Notes: generated by a model not told the origin, from the letters alone. DNA of 64,000 bases from Streptomyces sp. B3I8 (GCF_030816915.1 NZ_JAUSYN010000002.1:2121501-2185500); one strand, 5' to 3'; positions 1-8,353 are shown, numbered from the stretch's first letter. Numbers and translations: made by a program.

Positions 1-2
1 AG

Positions 3-573
3 TCAGTCCGCCGGGCCCTCGACCCGGCCCTCGCCCGTCGCCCCGCCGAGCACCTCGCGGAGCCAGGCGCGTTCGGCGCGGCTGGTGGCGCGGGCGGTGA
101 GGAGCATGCCGCGCCGGTAGGGGTCGTCGACCTCCTCGGCGCGCAGCGGACGGCCGCCGCCGCTCTCGCCGTCGTCGTCCGCCGCGAAGAAGCTCGCCGG
201 CTCCTCCAGGAACGCGAGCCGCCGGCGCAGTACGGCGTGCTGCTCGGCGGTGTCGGGCAGCAGGGAGAGGAACGCGAGGACGACGAGGAACCGGGTGAAG
301 TCGGTGATCTCGTGCTCGGCGGGTGTGCGCAGCCGCCGCAGCATCTCGTCCCGCCCGGCCGGCGTCAGCGCGAGCACGTACCGCCCGGCGCCCGCGCCGG
401 GTTCGGGGTTGCGCTCCAGCAGCCCGGCCCTGGCGAGCCGGTTGATCGCCGGGTAGAGGGTGCCGTCGCTGACCGGCCGGACGTACCCGGTGAGCCGGGC
501 GATCCGGCCGCCGCAGCGCGTGCCCCCGCAGGGGGCCTTCGGCGAGGAAGCCGAGGATGGCGAGTTCGAGCAT
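3..573 (-). pseudogene. Frameshifted PadR-family transcriptional regulator
   Basis: The ATG at 573 opens with the classic PadR N-terminus M-L-E-L-A-I-L-G-F-L-A-E-G, but after about 21 codons the frame is lost. The rest of the winged helix (I-A-R-L-T-G, S-D-G-T-L-Y-P-A-I-N-R-L) and the C-terminal helices continue in another frame down to the TGA at 3-5. One extra G in the run around 505-512 explains the shift; removing it would restore a protein of about 190 residues, a normal PadR length. PadR proteins are homodimeric repressors that often control a neighbouring transporter and their own gene; a strong palindrome sits 20 bp upstream. Either the gene is freshly inactivated or the base call is wrong. 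Family assignment is firm; pseudogene status depends on the base. Confidence 0.72.
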
Positions 574-593
574 GCGGCCATCATCGCAGGTTT

Positions 594-623
594 CATCGAA
601 TCGATGTATACATCGATTCGATG
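594..623. promoter_or_regulatory. Perfect 30-bp palindrome, probable PadR operator
   Basis: The 30 bases at 594-623 equal their own reverse complement without a mismatch. The core is ATGTATACAT, which fits the ATGT-n-ACAT pattern known for PadR operators. The site is 21 bp upstream of the PadR start codon on the minus strand, so autoregulation is likely. On the plus side it overlaps the only in-frame ATG (604) of the truncated ATPase gene, so that gene's original promoter is gone. Confidence 0.75.
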
Positions 624-1818
624 GCTGGCCCAGGACGCGCGGTCGTCGAACCTCCCCCAGGGAAACCTGCTGGCCGCGGCCCGTCCGGAGAACTGGGACG
701 CCGCTTTCGACGTGCTGGCGGCGGCGCTGCCGCACGACCGGACGAGCGTGGTGGTCATGGACGAAGTGCCCTATCTGATGGATGAGACGGGCGCGTTCGA
801 GGGCATGCTGCAACGGGCCTGGGACGGGGTGCTTCAGACCAAGCCGGTCCTGCTCGTCCTCATCGGCTCCGACCTGTCCATGATGGAGGCGCTGAACAGT
901 TACGGCCGCCCGTTCCACCAGCGCGGCCGGGAGATGGTGCTCGGCCCCCTCAATCCGGCCGAGGTGGGCGGCATGCTGGGGCTGGAGCCGGCGGCGGCGT
1001 TCGACGCCGCCCCGGTCACGGGCGGGCTGCCCCTGATCTGTGCGGAATGGCCGCACGGCGCCGGGCTCTGGGACTTCCTGTCGGACGCCCTCAACGATCC
1101 CGTCACGGCGTTGCTGGTTTCGGCGGAGCGGTCCCTGGCGGCCGAGTTCCCCCAGCAGGCACAGGCCCGTACGGTGCTGTCGGCGATCGGCAGCGGTGAG
1201 CGCACCTTCGCCAACATCGCCCGTGCGGCCGGGGAGATCGGCGCGACCCCGCTTCAGCGCTCCTTGCGGATACTGACCGACAAGAGGATTGTCTCGGCCG
1301 AACTGCCGCTGTCCACACGCCCGTCGAAGGACCGGCGCTACCGGGTGGCGGACCCCTACCTCCGCTTCTGGCTCCGGTTCCTCGGCCCTGCGATGGGCGA
1401 GGTGGAGCGGGGCCGGGGCGACCTGACGCTGAACCGTGTCCGTGAGAACTGGACCAGCTGGCGCGGCCGGGCGGTCGAACCGCTCGTGCGCGAAGCACTC
1501 GGTCGGCTGCTGCCCGACACGGCTCTGCCACCGGCACCCGCCGTCGGCGGCTACTGGACCCGGACCAACAATGTGGAGATCGACCTTGTCGGAGCCGACC
1601 GTGCGCCCCTCGCCGAGAAGCTGCTCTTCGTCGGCTCGGTGAAGTGGCTGGAGAACTCTCCCTTCGACCGGCACGACCTGGCCGCGCTGCAACGCCACCG
1701 CGCCGCGCTCACACCCGACCCGCTCCCCCTGGTCGCGGTCTCACGCAGCGGAACGGACTGCACGGGCCTCGACGCCTCGTACGGCCCCGCGGAGCTCCTG
1801 GCGGCGTGGCCCGCCTGA
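604..1818 (+). pseudogene. N-terminally truncated ATPase_2/DUF234-type ATPase
   Basis: The frame encodes the C-terminal two-thirds of an AAA-like ATPase of the archaeal-type ATPase_2 plus DUF234 class. Visible are a Walker B strand (S-V-V-V-M-D-E-V-P-Y-L, encoded near 750-780), a winged-helix segment near 1180-1330, an R-Y-R-V-A-D-P-Y-L-R-F-W block, and a nuclease-like end with N-N-V-E-I-D-L-V-G-A. The usual N-terminus with Walker A (G-x-x-x-x-G-K-S/T) is absent: recognisable homology begins at about 625, directly beside the PadR operator, whose palindrome contains the only ATG. No ribosome-binding site precedes it. Full-length relatives run to about 450-480 residues; this gives 404. A deletion or insertion joining the PadR promoter to the ATPase body is the likely origin, so ATP hydrolysis is not expected. 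Confidence 0.68.
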
Positions 1819-1858
1819 TGCCGGCACCGGCCCCGCGGACGGGGGGCGGGCCGTCGGC

Positions 1859-2317
1859 TCAGGGGTTCTGCCAGGCCGCCGGGTTCTCCGCGAGTTGTCG
1901 TACGGGGGCGGGCAGAGCGCCGGCGGCCAGGTCGGCCACCGTCACGCCCTCCAGTACCTGGCGGACGTTGGCCCGCAGGGCGATCCACAGCGGGAGCAGC
2001 GGCTCGGCGGGGCCGGTGTACTTGAGCTGGGTCGGCCGCTCGCCACGTACGGAGACGATGGGGCCGTCGACGGCGCGGATGATGTCGGCGACGGTGATCG
2101 TGTCCGCCTCCCGCGCCAGCCGGTAGCCGCCGTTGCCGCCGCGCCGGCTGGCGACGAGGCCGGCCCGGCGCAGATCGCCGAGGATGCCCTCCAGGAACTT
2201 GTGCGAGATGTCCTGCACCTCGGCGACGGACTCGGCCTTCACCGGCCCGCCCCCCTGCCGCACCGCCAGCTCCACCACAGCCCGTACCGCGTAGTCCGCC
2301 CGCGCCGAGATCCTCAT
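1859..2317 (-). CDS. Rrf2-family transcriptional regulator without Fe-S cysteines
   Basis: The 152-residue protein begins M-R-I-S-A-R-A-D-Y-A-V-R-A, the usual start of Rrf2 regulators, with a winged helix over residues 1-65 and the wing motif R-G-G-N-G-G-Y-R-L-A near 60-70. Iron-sulphur members such as IscR and NsrR carry three cysteines near residues 90-110; this protein has no cysteine at all, so it cannot hold that kind of cluster and probably senses something else or works through partner proteins. The ATG at 2317 is chosen because the family motif starts there; the longer upstream frame has no family similarity. It is monocistronic, with a converging truncated ATPase on one side and the tail of the DUF397 gene on the other. 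Its target is unknown. Confidence 0.85.
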   Translation of the reverse strand: MRISARADYAVRAVVELAVRQGGGPVKAESVAEVQDISHKFLEGILGDLRRAGLVASRRGGNGGYRLAREADTITVADIIRAVDGPIVSVRGERPTQLKYTGPAEPLLPLWIALRANVRQVLEGVTVADLAAGALPAPVRQLAENPAAWQNP

Positions 2318-2321
2318 ACGC

Positions 2322-2567
2322 TCATTGTGGTGCCGAAGGCGGCATCCGGTGACCACCGGCTGCCACCACCGCCCGGAACTCCGGGGGTGCCAGCACCCGT
2401 ATGAGGGCGGCCAGCGCGCCGGGAGTGGTGGTGAGGACGGTGCCGGGCCGGTCGCTCTCGCGCAGGTGGACGGGGCCGACGGGGGGCCGGGCGGCGACGT
2501 GCAGGCAGTTCGCACCACCCGCCTCACTGAACGAGGACTTCTGCCAGGTCAGTTCGGTCATCGTCAT
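2322..2567 (-). CDS. DUF397 small protein
   Basis: This 81-residue protein shows the DUF397 signature near its start (L-T-W-Q-K-S-S-F-S, then G-A-N-C-L-H-V-A) and the R-E-S-D-R-P-G block in the middle. DUF397 proteins are small partners of XRE/DUF5753 regulators in Streptomyces; the whiJ and bldB-linked loci are the known examples, acting in developmental control. Its ATG overlaps the TGA of the XRE gene (ATGA at 2564-2567), so the two are translationally coupled. The C-terminal third (from about residue 60) is less typical. Function as a modulator or antidote-like partner of the upstream DNA-binding protein is inferred from the family and the overlap. Confidence 0.88.
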   Translation of the reverse strand: MTMTELTWQKSSFSEAGGANCLHVAARPPVGPVHLRESDRPGTVLTTTPGALAALIRVLAPPEFRAVVAAGGHRMPPSAPQ

Positions 2568-3460
2568 GCTCCTCGGTGGGTGTACAGGACATGCTGGATC
2601 AGACCCCAGGAATCGCGCTCCTCGTGGCGGTCCGGAGACGCCGAGGGGACGATCGCGGGCAGGGCGTTGCGGGCCAGCGCGGCGGTCGTCGCGCGGTAGT
2701 GGGCCACGTCGTCGGTCTCGTGGAGGCTGACAGCGGCGGCGGGGTGTTCGAGGAACACGGTCTCCAGGCCCGGTACGCCGGGGCTCAGGACCAGGAACGG
2801 CGCACTGACCCAGGACTGCTGGGCACGGTCGAACGGCAGGATCTGAATCGCGACGTGCCCGTCGGCGGCAGCACGGATCAGGTGCGCCAACTGACCGCGC
2901 ATGACGTGCGGGCCGCCGACGACCATGTGCAGCGCCGCTTCGTGGATCAGGGCGTGCAGACGAGGCGGTCGTTCCCTAGCGAGGATGCGCTGCCGCGCGA
3001 GGCGGAAACGTACGAGCGCGTCGATCTCGGCAGGGTCGGCTTCCGGCCGTGCCGACGTGAAGAGGGCACGCATGTACTGCTCGGTCTGGAGAAGACCGGG
3101 GATCAGCAGTGTCTCGTAACTGGCGATCTCGGCAGCACGGTCCTCCAACTCGGCCAGGTCGAGCGCGCGCGGCGGCATGAGTCTTCGGTACTCCGACCAC
3201 CAGCCTTTTCCGCTGCTCTCGGCCATACGCACCAGCTCATCGACATAGGGGACACTTGTGCACCCATACCCCTCCACCAATTCCCGCAGGCGCTCGACCG
3301 GGATCGCGGTCCGGCCCGCCTCGATGTGATTGAGGTGGGGACGCCCCATACCAATCAGCGCGGCCCCTTCGGCGAGATTCAGGCCGGCGGCTTCGCGTAG
3401 CTTGCGCAGTTCGATGCCGAGCCGTCGCTGACGTTCGGTGACGTTGAGCCGTAGGGCCAA
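2564..3460 (-). CDS. XRE-family helix-turn-helix regulator with DUF5753 domain
   Basis: A 298-residue DNA-binding protein. Residues 5-65 form an XRE helix-turn-helix (L-R-K-L-R-E-A-A-G-L-N-L-A-E-G-A-A-L-I-G), and the rest is the DUF5753 sensor region, recognised by L-L-I-P-G-L-L-Q-T-E-Q-Y-M-R-A-L and F-L-E-H-P-A-A. A TTG start at 3460 is preferred because a GGGAGG ribosome-binding site lies about 8 nt upstream and homologues begin A-L-R-x-N-V-T-E-R-Q; a longer form from 3520 is open but lacks such a site. It is translationally coupled to DUF397 downstream and diverges from the ATP-binding protein at 3778, the usual trio of Streptomyces whiJ-like signalling loci. The regulated genes are not evident. 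Confidence 0.88.
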   Translation of the reverse strand: MALRLNVTERQRRLGIELRKLREAAGLNLAEGAALIGMGRPHLNHIEAGRTAIPVERLRELVEGYGCTSVPYVDELVRMAESSGKGWWSEYRRLMPPRALDLAELEDRAAEIASYETLLIPGLLQTEQYMRALFTSARPEADPAEIDALVRFRLARQRILARERPPRLHALIHEAALHMVVGGPHVMRGQLAHLIRAAADGHVAIQILPFDRAQQSWVSAPFLVLSPGVPGLETVFLEHPAAAVSLHETDDVAHYRATTAALARNALPAIVPSASPDRHEERDSWGLIQHVLYTHRGA

Positions 3461-3777
3461 GACCGGGCCTCCCTGAAGGTCGGGGACAGTCTGCCGTGTT
3501 GGCAGGACAGGGTCCACCAATCACCGAAGAAGGTTGCAAACGTGCTGAGCCAATGGCTACTTTATGTACGGCGACGCTCACACAGTGATGTCGGAAGCCT
3601 CGCCGTCGACGTACGCGTACGCACGCCGCATCGCGGAAGCGCACCGCCGGATTCACGGGCCGTTCCGGGCTAGCCCGTTCCCAGGGGGCGGCAGAGCCAC
3701 CGCGGGCGGCGCACGTCGACGCGCTCGTTCCGCATCCCCTTTCCGCGTCACCGCTCAGCGCCCTGGAGGCGTCAGTC

Positions 3778-4161
3778 ATGCACCTTCCGCACGCCTACAC
3801 CCTGTTCACGCCTGCCACCGCGACCTCCCCCAAGGTGTGCCGAGACTTCGTGCGCTCGGTCCTCACGACGCTGGGAGCCGGCGAACTCGCCCCCACGGCC
3901 GCCCTCTGCACGTCCGAGCTGGTGACCAATGTCCACCTGCACGTGCAGGGCCAGGTACACCTGCGAGCCGTCGTCGAGGCGACGGCGGTCCGCGTGGCCG
4001 TGTACGACGAGAGCCCGGAGCCACCCTGTCCCCGGGGCAGGGTCGACGGCGAGGCCGAGGGCGGGCGGGGCCTGCTGCTCGTGGCCGAACTCGCCGACGG
4101 CTTCGGCGTCACCCGCACCCGCACGGGCAAGGGCGTGTGGTTCCAGCTCGTCCGGAACTGA
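3778..4161 (+). CDS. RsbW/SpoIIAB-like ATP-binding protein (HATPase_c)
   Basis: This 127-residue protein has the GHKL histidine-kinase-like ATPase fold of anti-sigma factors: an N-box around residues 40-50 (T-S-E-L-V-T-N-V) and a G-box near 100-110 (G-G-R-G-L-L-L-V-A-E-L-A), ending with G-V-W-F-Q-L. A GGAGG ribosome-binding site precedes the ATG. Such short stand-alone GHKL proteins are abundant in Streptomyces, commonly next to XRE/DUF397 pairs, and are thought to bind protein partners in an ATP-dependent way. The N-box Asn (V-T-N-V) is present; the following residue is Val-His rather than the common Ala/Val-x-x-H pattern, so ATP binding is likely but kinase activity is unproven. Confidence 0.85.
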   Translation: MHLPHAYTLFTPATATSPKVCRDFVRSVLTTLGAGELAPTAALCTSELVTNVHLHVQGQVHLRAVVEATAVRVAVYDESPEPPCPRGRVDGEAEGGRGLLLVAELADGFGVTRTRTGKGVWFQLVRN

Positions 4162-4208
4162 GGAGCAGACGCCGGCTTCCCCCTCGACCCTGCCGTCCGC
4201 GCCTACGC

Positions 4209-5714
4209 CTACGCCAGCCGGATCACGTTCCACGACAGCGGCTCCAGCGTGGCGCTCAGACGGCCGTCCGTCAGGGCGGTGCCCCTTACCTCGTGGGGGG
4301 TGACACGGTCCGGTGCGTCGAGGGTGTTGCGGGCCTCCGGGTCCTCGTCCGACAGGGCCGTGTGCTCCACCACGCGCGTCAGGTCCAGGCCGGACAGGGC
4401 GACTTCGAGCGGCAGGGACTCGCTCCGGCCGCGGTTGACCGCGAAGACGGTGACCGTGCCGTCCTCCGCGCGAACCGCCGTCGCGTGCAGCAGGTCGGCC
4501 TCGCCGTACTTCCGCGTCTCGTACGTCGGCGAGTCGACCCGTACGTCCAGCACCTCGCCCCGGCCGTGGCGGGACGCCTGGGCGAAGGGGAAGAACGTGG
4601 TCTGGCGCCAGGCCGGGCCGCCCGGTTCGGTCATGATCGGGGCGATCACGTTGACGAGTTGCGCCAGGCACGCCACCTTCACCCGGTCCGCGTGCCGCAG
4701 CAGCGCGATGAGGAGCGAGCCGAGGACGACCGCGTCGGTGACGGAGTAGCTGTCCTCCAGCAGACGCGGCGCCTCGGGCCAGTCCAGGGCGCTGACCTGG
4801 GCGTCGGCGCGGGACATGTACCAGACGTTCCACTCGTCGAAGGAGAGGTCGATCTTCTTCTTCGACTTGAGCTTCGCGCCCACGTGGTCGCAGGTCGCCG
4901 CCACGTTCTCGATGAAGGACTCCATGTCCACGGCCGAGGCCAGGAAGGAGTCGACGTCGCCGTCGTGCGGCTCGTAGTAGGCGTGCAGGGAGATGTGGTC
5001 GACCAGGTCGTACGTGTGGGTCAGGACCGTCGCCTCCCACTCGGCGAAGGTGTCCATGGACTGCGCGGAGGAGCCGCACGCGACCAGTTCGACGGACGGG
5101 TCCATCTGCCGCATCGCGCGGGCCGTCTCGGCGGCGAGGCGGCCGTATTCCTCGGCGGTCTTGTGGCCGGTCTGCCAGGGGCCGTCCATCTCGTTGCCCA
5201 GGCACCACAGCTTGATCCCGAAGGGTTCCTTGTCGCCGTGGGCGGCCCGGAGGTCCGAAAGGGCGGTGCCCGAGGGGTGGTTGGCGTACTCCTGGAGCTC
5301 CAGTGCCTCGGCGACGCCGCGCGTGCCGAGGTTGACGGCCATCATCGGCTCGGCCTGCGGGCCGATCCGCTTCAGGAAGGCGAGGTACTCGGACAGGCCG
5401 AAACGGTTGGTCTCCGTGGAGCGCCAGGCGAGGTCGAGGCGGCGGGGGCGGTCCGCCACCGGGCCGACGGAGTCCTCCCACCTGTAGCCGGAGACGAAGT
5501 TGCCGCCGGGGTAGCGGATCGTGGTGACGCCGAGTTCGCGGACCAGGTCCAGGACGTCCCCACGCAGCCCCGCCGCGTCGGCGGTGGGGTGGTCCGGTTC
5601 GAAGACGCCGGTGTAGACGCAGCGGCCCAGGTGCTCCACGAACGAGCCGAAGAGCCGGGGGCTCACCTCCCCGACGGTGAAGGCGGGGTCGAGGGTGAAG
5701 CGGGCGCTGTCCAT
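4209..5714 (-). CDS. GH51 alpha-L-arabinofuranosidase
   Basis: A 501-residue glycoside hydrolase of family 51 that releases L-arabinofuranose from arabinan or arabinoxylan oligosaccharides. The acid/base Glu lies at about residue 175 (W-C-L-G-N-E-M-D-G-P-W) and the nucleophile Glu at about 294 (S-F-D-E-W-N-V-W-Y), both in the expected TIM-barrel contexts. The C-terminal beta domain ends P-L-S-W-N-V-I-R-L. There is no signal peptide, so it should act in the cytoplasm on imported oligomers. The ATG at 5714 has AAGGA upstream; the longer open frame to 5939 has no similarity. Located downstream of the SMP-30 and IclR genes on the same strand, it probably forms an arabinose-utilisation unit. Length is normal for the family. 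Confidence 0.95.
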   Translation of the reverse strand: MDSARFTLDPAFTVGEVSPRLFGSFVEHLGRCVYTGVFEPDHPTADAAGLRGDVLDLVRELGVTTIRYPGGNFVSGYRWEDSVGPVADRPRRLDLAWRSTETNRFGLSEYLAFLKRIGPQAEPMMAVNLGTRGVAEALELQEYANHPSGTALSDLRAAHGDKEPFGIKLWCLGNEMDGPWQTGHKTAEEYGRLAAETARAMRQMDPSVELVACGSSAQSMDTFAEWEATVLTHTYDLVDHISLHAYYEPHDGDVDSFLASAVDMESFIENVAATCDHVGAKLKSKKKIDLSFDEWNVWYMSRADAQVSALDWPEAPRLLEDSYSVTDAVVLGSLLIALLRHADRVKVACLAQLVNVIAPIMTEPGGPAWRQTTFFPFAQASRHGRGEVLDVRVDSPTYETRKYGEADLLHATAVRAEDGTVTVFAVNRGRSESLPLEVALSGLDLTRVVEHTALSDEDPEARNTLDAPDRVTPHEVRGTALTDGRLSATLEPLSWNVIRLA

Positions 5715-5730
5715 GAATTCCTTCGCGAGA

Positions 5731-5762
5731 GGGCGGGAGCCGTCACGGGACGGCCCCCGCCC
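5731..5762 (-). terminator. Intra-operon hairpin
   Basis: A 14-base inverted repeat with one mismatch (left arm 5731-5744, right arm 5749-5762, 4-base loop) lies between the SMP-30 gene and the arabinofuranosidase gene. There is no T-run, so it may attenuate or stabilise the mRNA segment rather than fully terminate. Confidence 0.45.
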
Positions 5763-5794
5763 GAACCGGGGTGCGGGCAGGGGCGGGTCCGGGG

Positions 5795-6652
5795 TCAGCC
5801 GGCGAAGGGGGGCAGGGCGAGGCCCTTGCCCGCGCCGGGCAGGACCATCAGGGAACCGGCCAGGGGAGGCGCGGGCGACAGCCCGACCCGCGCCGTCGTG
5901 ATGTAGAGGTCCGTCAGGTGGGCACCGCCGAACGCGCACGCCGTGACGCGCGGCACCGGCAGCCGCACCACCCGGTCCAGCTCACCCCCCGGCGTGTACC
6001 GCCGCACCGCCGCCCCGTCCCACAGCGCCACCCACACGCAGCCGTCCGCGTCCACCGTCAGCCCGTCCGGGAAGCCCGCGCCGTCCTCCACCGTCGCCAG
6101 CGGCCGCCGCCCCGAGACCCGCCCGGTGGCCGGGTCGTGGTCGAAGACGTCGATGCGGCGGGTCGGGGTGTCGATGTAGTACATGAGCCGCCCGTCGGGG
6201 CTCCACCCCGTGCCGTTGCTCACCGTCACGTCGTCGAGGACGACCTCGGCCGCCCCGTCCCCGGTGATCCGGGACAGCGTGCCGCCGCCCTTCGCCTCGT
6301 CGTAGCGCATGGTGCCGGCCCACAGCGACCCGTCGGGCGCGACGGCGGCGTCGTTGCCGCGCCGCCCCGGCACCGGCTCGTGGCGCAGCCACCGGAAGTC
6401 ACCGGCGTCGTCCACCAGCCCGATACCGTCGCGCAGATTGAGCACGAGACCGCCCCCGGCGCGCGGCTTGACGGCGCCGACGTGCTGCTCGGTGGTGCGG
6501 ACCGTCCGGCGTCCGGAGACCGGGTCGTAGGTGTGCACCCGGGAGCGGAGGATGTCCAGCCACAGCAGCCGTCCGGCCGCCGCGTCCCAGGTCGGGCCCT
6601 CGCCCAGTTCCGCCTCCGCCCGTACGGCGACTTCCACTTCGTACGTCGTCAT
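5795..6652 (-). CDS. SMP-30/gluconolaconase-like lactonase
   Basis: The 285-residue protein is a six-bladed beta-propeller of the SMP-30/gluconolactonase/LRE family. Visible family motifs are G-E-G-P-T-W-D near the N-terminus (metal-binding Glu at about residue 17), R-G-N-D-A-A-V-A-P-D-G-S-L-W-A-G-T-M in the centre, V-S-N-G-T-G-W-S-P-D-G and F-P-D-G-L-T-V-D-A-D-G. Members open sugar lactones; beside an arabinofuranosidase the likely substrate is L-arabinono-lactone or a related pentonolactone, which is inference. Its ATG overlaps the IclR stop codon (ATGA at 6649-6652), so regulator and enzyme are translated together. It would act in the cytosol in an oxidative arabinose route; the dehydrogenase and dehydratase steps are not in this window. 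Confidence 0.9.
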   Translation of the reverse strand: MTTYEVEVAVRAEAELGEGPTWDAAAGRLLWLDILRSRVHTYDPVSGRRTVRTTEQHVGAVKPRAGGGLVLNLRDGIGLVDDAGDFRWLRHEPVPGRRGNDAAVAPDGSLWAGTMRYDEAKGGGTLSRITGDGAAEVVLDDVTVSNGTGWSPDGRLMYYIDTPTRRIDVFDHDPATGRVSGRRPLATVEDGAGFPDGLTVDADGCVWVALWDGAAVRRYTPGGELDRVVRLPVPRVTACAFGGAHLTDLYITTARVGLSPAPPLAGSLMVLPGAGKGLALPPFAG

Positions 6653-7422
6653 GCCACGCTCCGATGACCGAGATGTTCCGACAGTTCGGCGGCGCCCTTC
6701 GCGGCGAGTTGTTCCAGTTCGGCGCGGCGTTCCTCGCTCCATCGGATCATGGGCACGGAGATGGACAGCGCGGCGACCACCGTGCCGGTGCGGTCGCGCA
6801 CGGGGGCGGCCACGCAGGAGACGTCCTCGTTGGACTCACGGGTCTCCACGGCGATGCCCCGGCCGCGGATCTCGCGCAGGGCCTCACGCAGCGCGGCCGG
6901 GTCGGTGATGCTGTTGGCGGTCATCGCGGGCAGCTCGGCGCCGGCCGGGACACGGGCGTCCAGCTCCTCCTCCGGCAGCGAGGCCAGCAGCATCTTGCCG
7001 ACGGAGGTGCAGTGGGCGGGCAGCCGGCGTCCGGCGGCTGACACCATGCGCACGGCGTGGGTGGAGTCGACCTTGGCGATGTAGATGACGTCGGTGCCCT
7101 CCAGGATGGCGACGTGCACCGTCTCGTCGCAGGTCTCGGCGACCGCGCGGGCCACCTGCTGCCCCTCGGCGGCGAGATCGAGGTTCTCGGCGTAGCGGCT
7201 GCCGAGCTGGTACGGGCGGACGCCGAGGCGGTAGCGTCCCGGCTGCCCCGGCACCTGGACGATGTACTGGCGCGCGGCCAGGGTGGTCACCAGCTCGTGC
7301 ACGGTGGTGCGCGGGAGCTGGAGTTTGCGCACGATGTCGGGGGCGGAGAGCGAACCGTCACCGTCCAGGAAGAGCTCCAGTATGTCGAGAGCCCGGGTGA
7401 CGGCGGGTACGAGGCGTCCCAC
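6649..7422 (-). CDS. IclR-family transcriptional regulator
   Basis: A 257-residue IclR protein: winged helix-turn-helix at residues 5-70 (A-L-D-I-L-E-L-F, then L-P-R-T-T-V-H-E-L-V-T-T-L) and a C-terminal ligand-binding GAF-like domain with D-E-T-V-H-V-A-I-L-E-G and L-P-A-H-C-T-S-V-G-K-M-L-L-A. The GTG at 7422 is selected because the helix-turn-helix begins eight residues later and AGAGAGGGGG precedes it; the 56 residues upstream in frame are cysteine-rich and unlike the family. As the first gene of a unit with SMP-30 lactonase and GH51 arabinofuranosidase, it likely senses an arabinose-derived metabolite and controls its own operon. Divergent space to 7634 would hold the operator. Confidence 0.92.
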   Translation of the reverse strand: MGRLVPAVTRALDILELFLDGDGSLSAPDIVRKLQLPRTTVHELVTTLAARQYIVQVPGQPGRYRLGVRPYQLGSRYAENLDLAAEGQQVARAVAETCDETVHVAILEGTDVIYIAKVDSTHAVRMVSAAGRRLPAHCTSVGKMLLASLPEEELDARVPAGAELPAMTANSITDPAALREALREIRGRGIAVETRESNEDVSCVAAPVRDRTGTVVAALSISVPMIRWSEERRAELEQLAAKGAAELSEHLGHRSVA

Positions 7423-7634
7423 GGTCCGGCCCCCTCTCTGTGGTCGTGTTTCCGCAGTGGTGCGTTGAGCGCTTCTATGGGTGTTCGAGATTTCAACTGG
7501 CGATCGGCATGACGAACACGGCGAACACAGGCTAGTCAACGGGCCGGGGCAGCGGCAATGGGCCGGGCAGCGGCGGCAGCACACGGGCACGGGAGCGGGA
7601 GCCGGGTGCGGAAGCCGCGCGGGACGATGGACCC

Positions 7635-8225
7635 ATGCCGCCCGCGAAGAAAGTCCCGCCGACGCCCTTCACGCCCCTGGACTTCCAGCTCGTCCTGCTG
7701 CGCCGCATGGCCGACCACAACCCGGACCTCGTCGAGCGCGCCCGGCACGAGCTGGGGGTGTCGGTGGCCGGCATGCGCGAGGCCAACAGGCGGTGGCAGG
7801 CGATGGTGCGGGGGCCGCGCTCGCGAGGGGCGGCGGCGCGTCTGCGGTCCGTGCTCGGGGCGCCGGAGACGGCGGCCGCGCGCCGCGTCGGCGATCTCGA
7901 CTGCGAGGCGCTGCGGTGGCCGGTGCCGCTCTGGCCCGACCTGCGCTTCGAGGCGCTGGTCGGGCCGGACGGGGCGGTGTGGAACGAGTGGCTGGTACGG
8001 GCGCCGGGGGCGGCGGCGCCGCGGCTGCGGACGGTGGACGACCTGGTGCCGTGGTCGTGCACGGTGGACGAGGTGGCGCGGGCGTTCGCGCCGGCCCGGC
8101 CGCTGGAGGGGACGGCGCCGACCCGGTGGGGGCTGGCGTTCACCGCGCCGGACGGGGAGGGGGTGCGGCGGGAGTGCGCGGCGGAGTTCACGTGGGGGTT
8201 GCTGCAGCGGGTGGGGGTGAGGTGA
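7635..8225 (+). CDS. Conserved hypothetical protein
   Basis: The 196-residue protein starts P-P-A-K-K-V-P-P-T-P-F-T-P-L-D-F-Q and contains several Trp-rich segments (R-W-P-V-P-L-W-P-D-L-R-F-E-A-L and W-N-E-W-L-V-R). No catalytic motif, signal peptide or membrane segment is evident. Codon bias is strongly GC3, supporting real coding. It stands alone on the plus strand, diverging from the IclR operon and converging with an ATP-grasp gene, with a hairpin after its stop codon. I do not recognise the family and give no function. Confidence 0.75.
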   Translation: MPPAKKVPPTPFTPLDFQLVLLRRMADHNPDLVERARHELGVSVAGMREANRRWQAMVRGPRSRGAAARLRSVLGAPETAAARRVGDLDCEALRWPVPLWPDLRFEALVGPDGAVWNEWLVRAPGAAAPRLRTVDDLVPWSCTVDEVARAFAPARPLEGTAPTRWGLAFTAPDGEGVRRECAAEFTWGLLQRVGVR

Positions 8226-8243
8226 GGGTTTTTCTGGCCCCCG

Positions 8244-8296
8244 CCGCCCTTGCCCTTCCCGTCCCTGCAAGGGGCGCTGCCTCTTGGACCCCGGCA
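8244..8296 (+). repeat. Dispersed 3-prime-end element, copy 1
   Basis: Just after the stop of the hypothetical gene, 24 bases at 8244-8267 are identical to 46784-46807, which lies in the same position after nasA. In both copies a GC-rich segment able to fold into a short hairpin follows. This looks like a mobile or duplicated terminator-associated element rather than chance. Confidence 0.5.
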
Positions 8297-8321
8297 CGGG
8301 ACTTCGCCCCGTTTCGCACGG

Positions 8322-8353
8322 TTCCCCGCGCCCCTGTCAAAGGGCGCGGGGAA
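8322..8353. terminator. Bidirectional terminator hairpin
   Basis: A perfect 12-bp stem (8322-8333 with 8342-8353) around an 8-base loop lies between the converging hypothetical gene and the ATP-grasp gene, 8 bp from the latter's stop. Strong stems without a U-tract are typical of Streptomyces terminators. Confidence 0.75.

Noticed and set aside
3564..5906. 780-codon plus-strand frame across the ATP-binding and arabinofuranosidase genes
   Set aside because: It overlaps two well supported genes and has Arg/Gly/Val-biased composition typical of antisense frames.
7483..7497. IclR operator GTTCGAGATTTCAAC
   Set aside because: Only four of seven arm positions pair; too weak to call.
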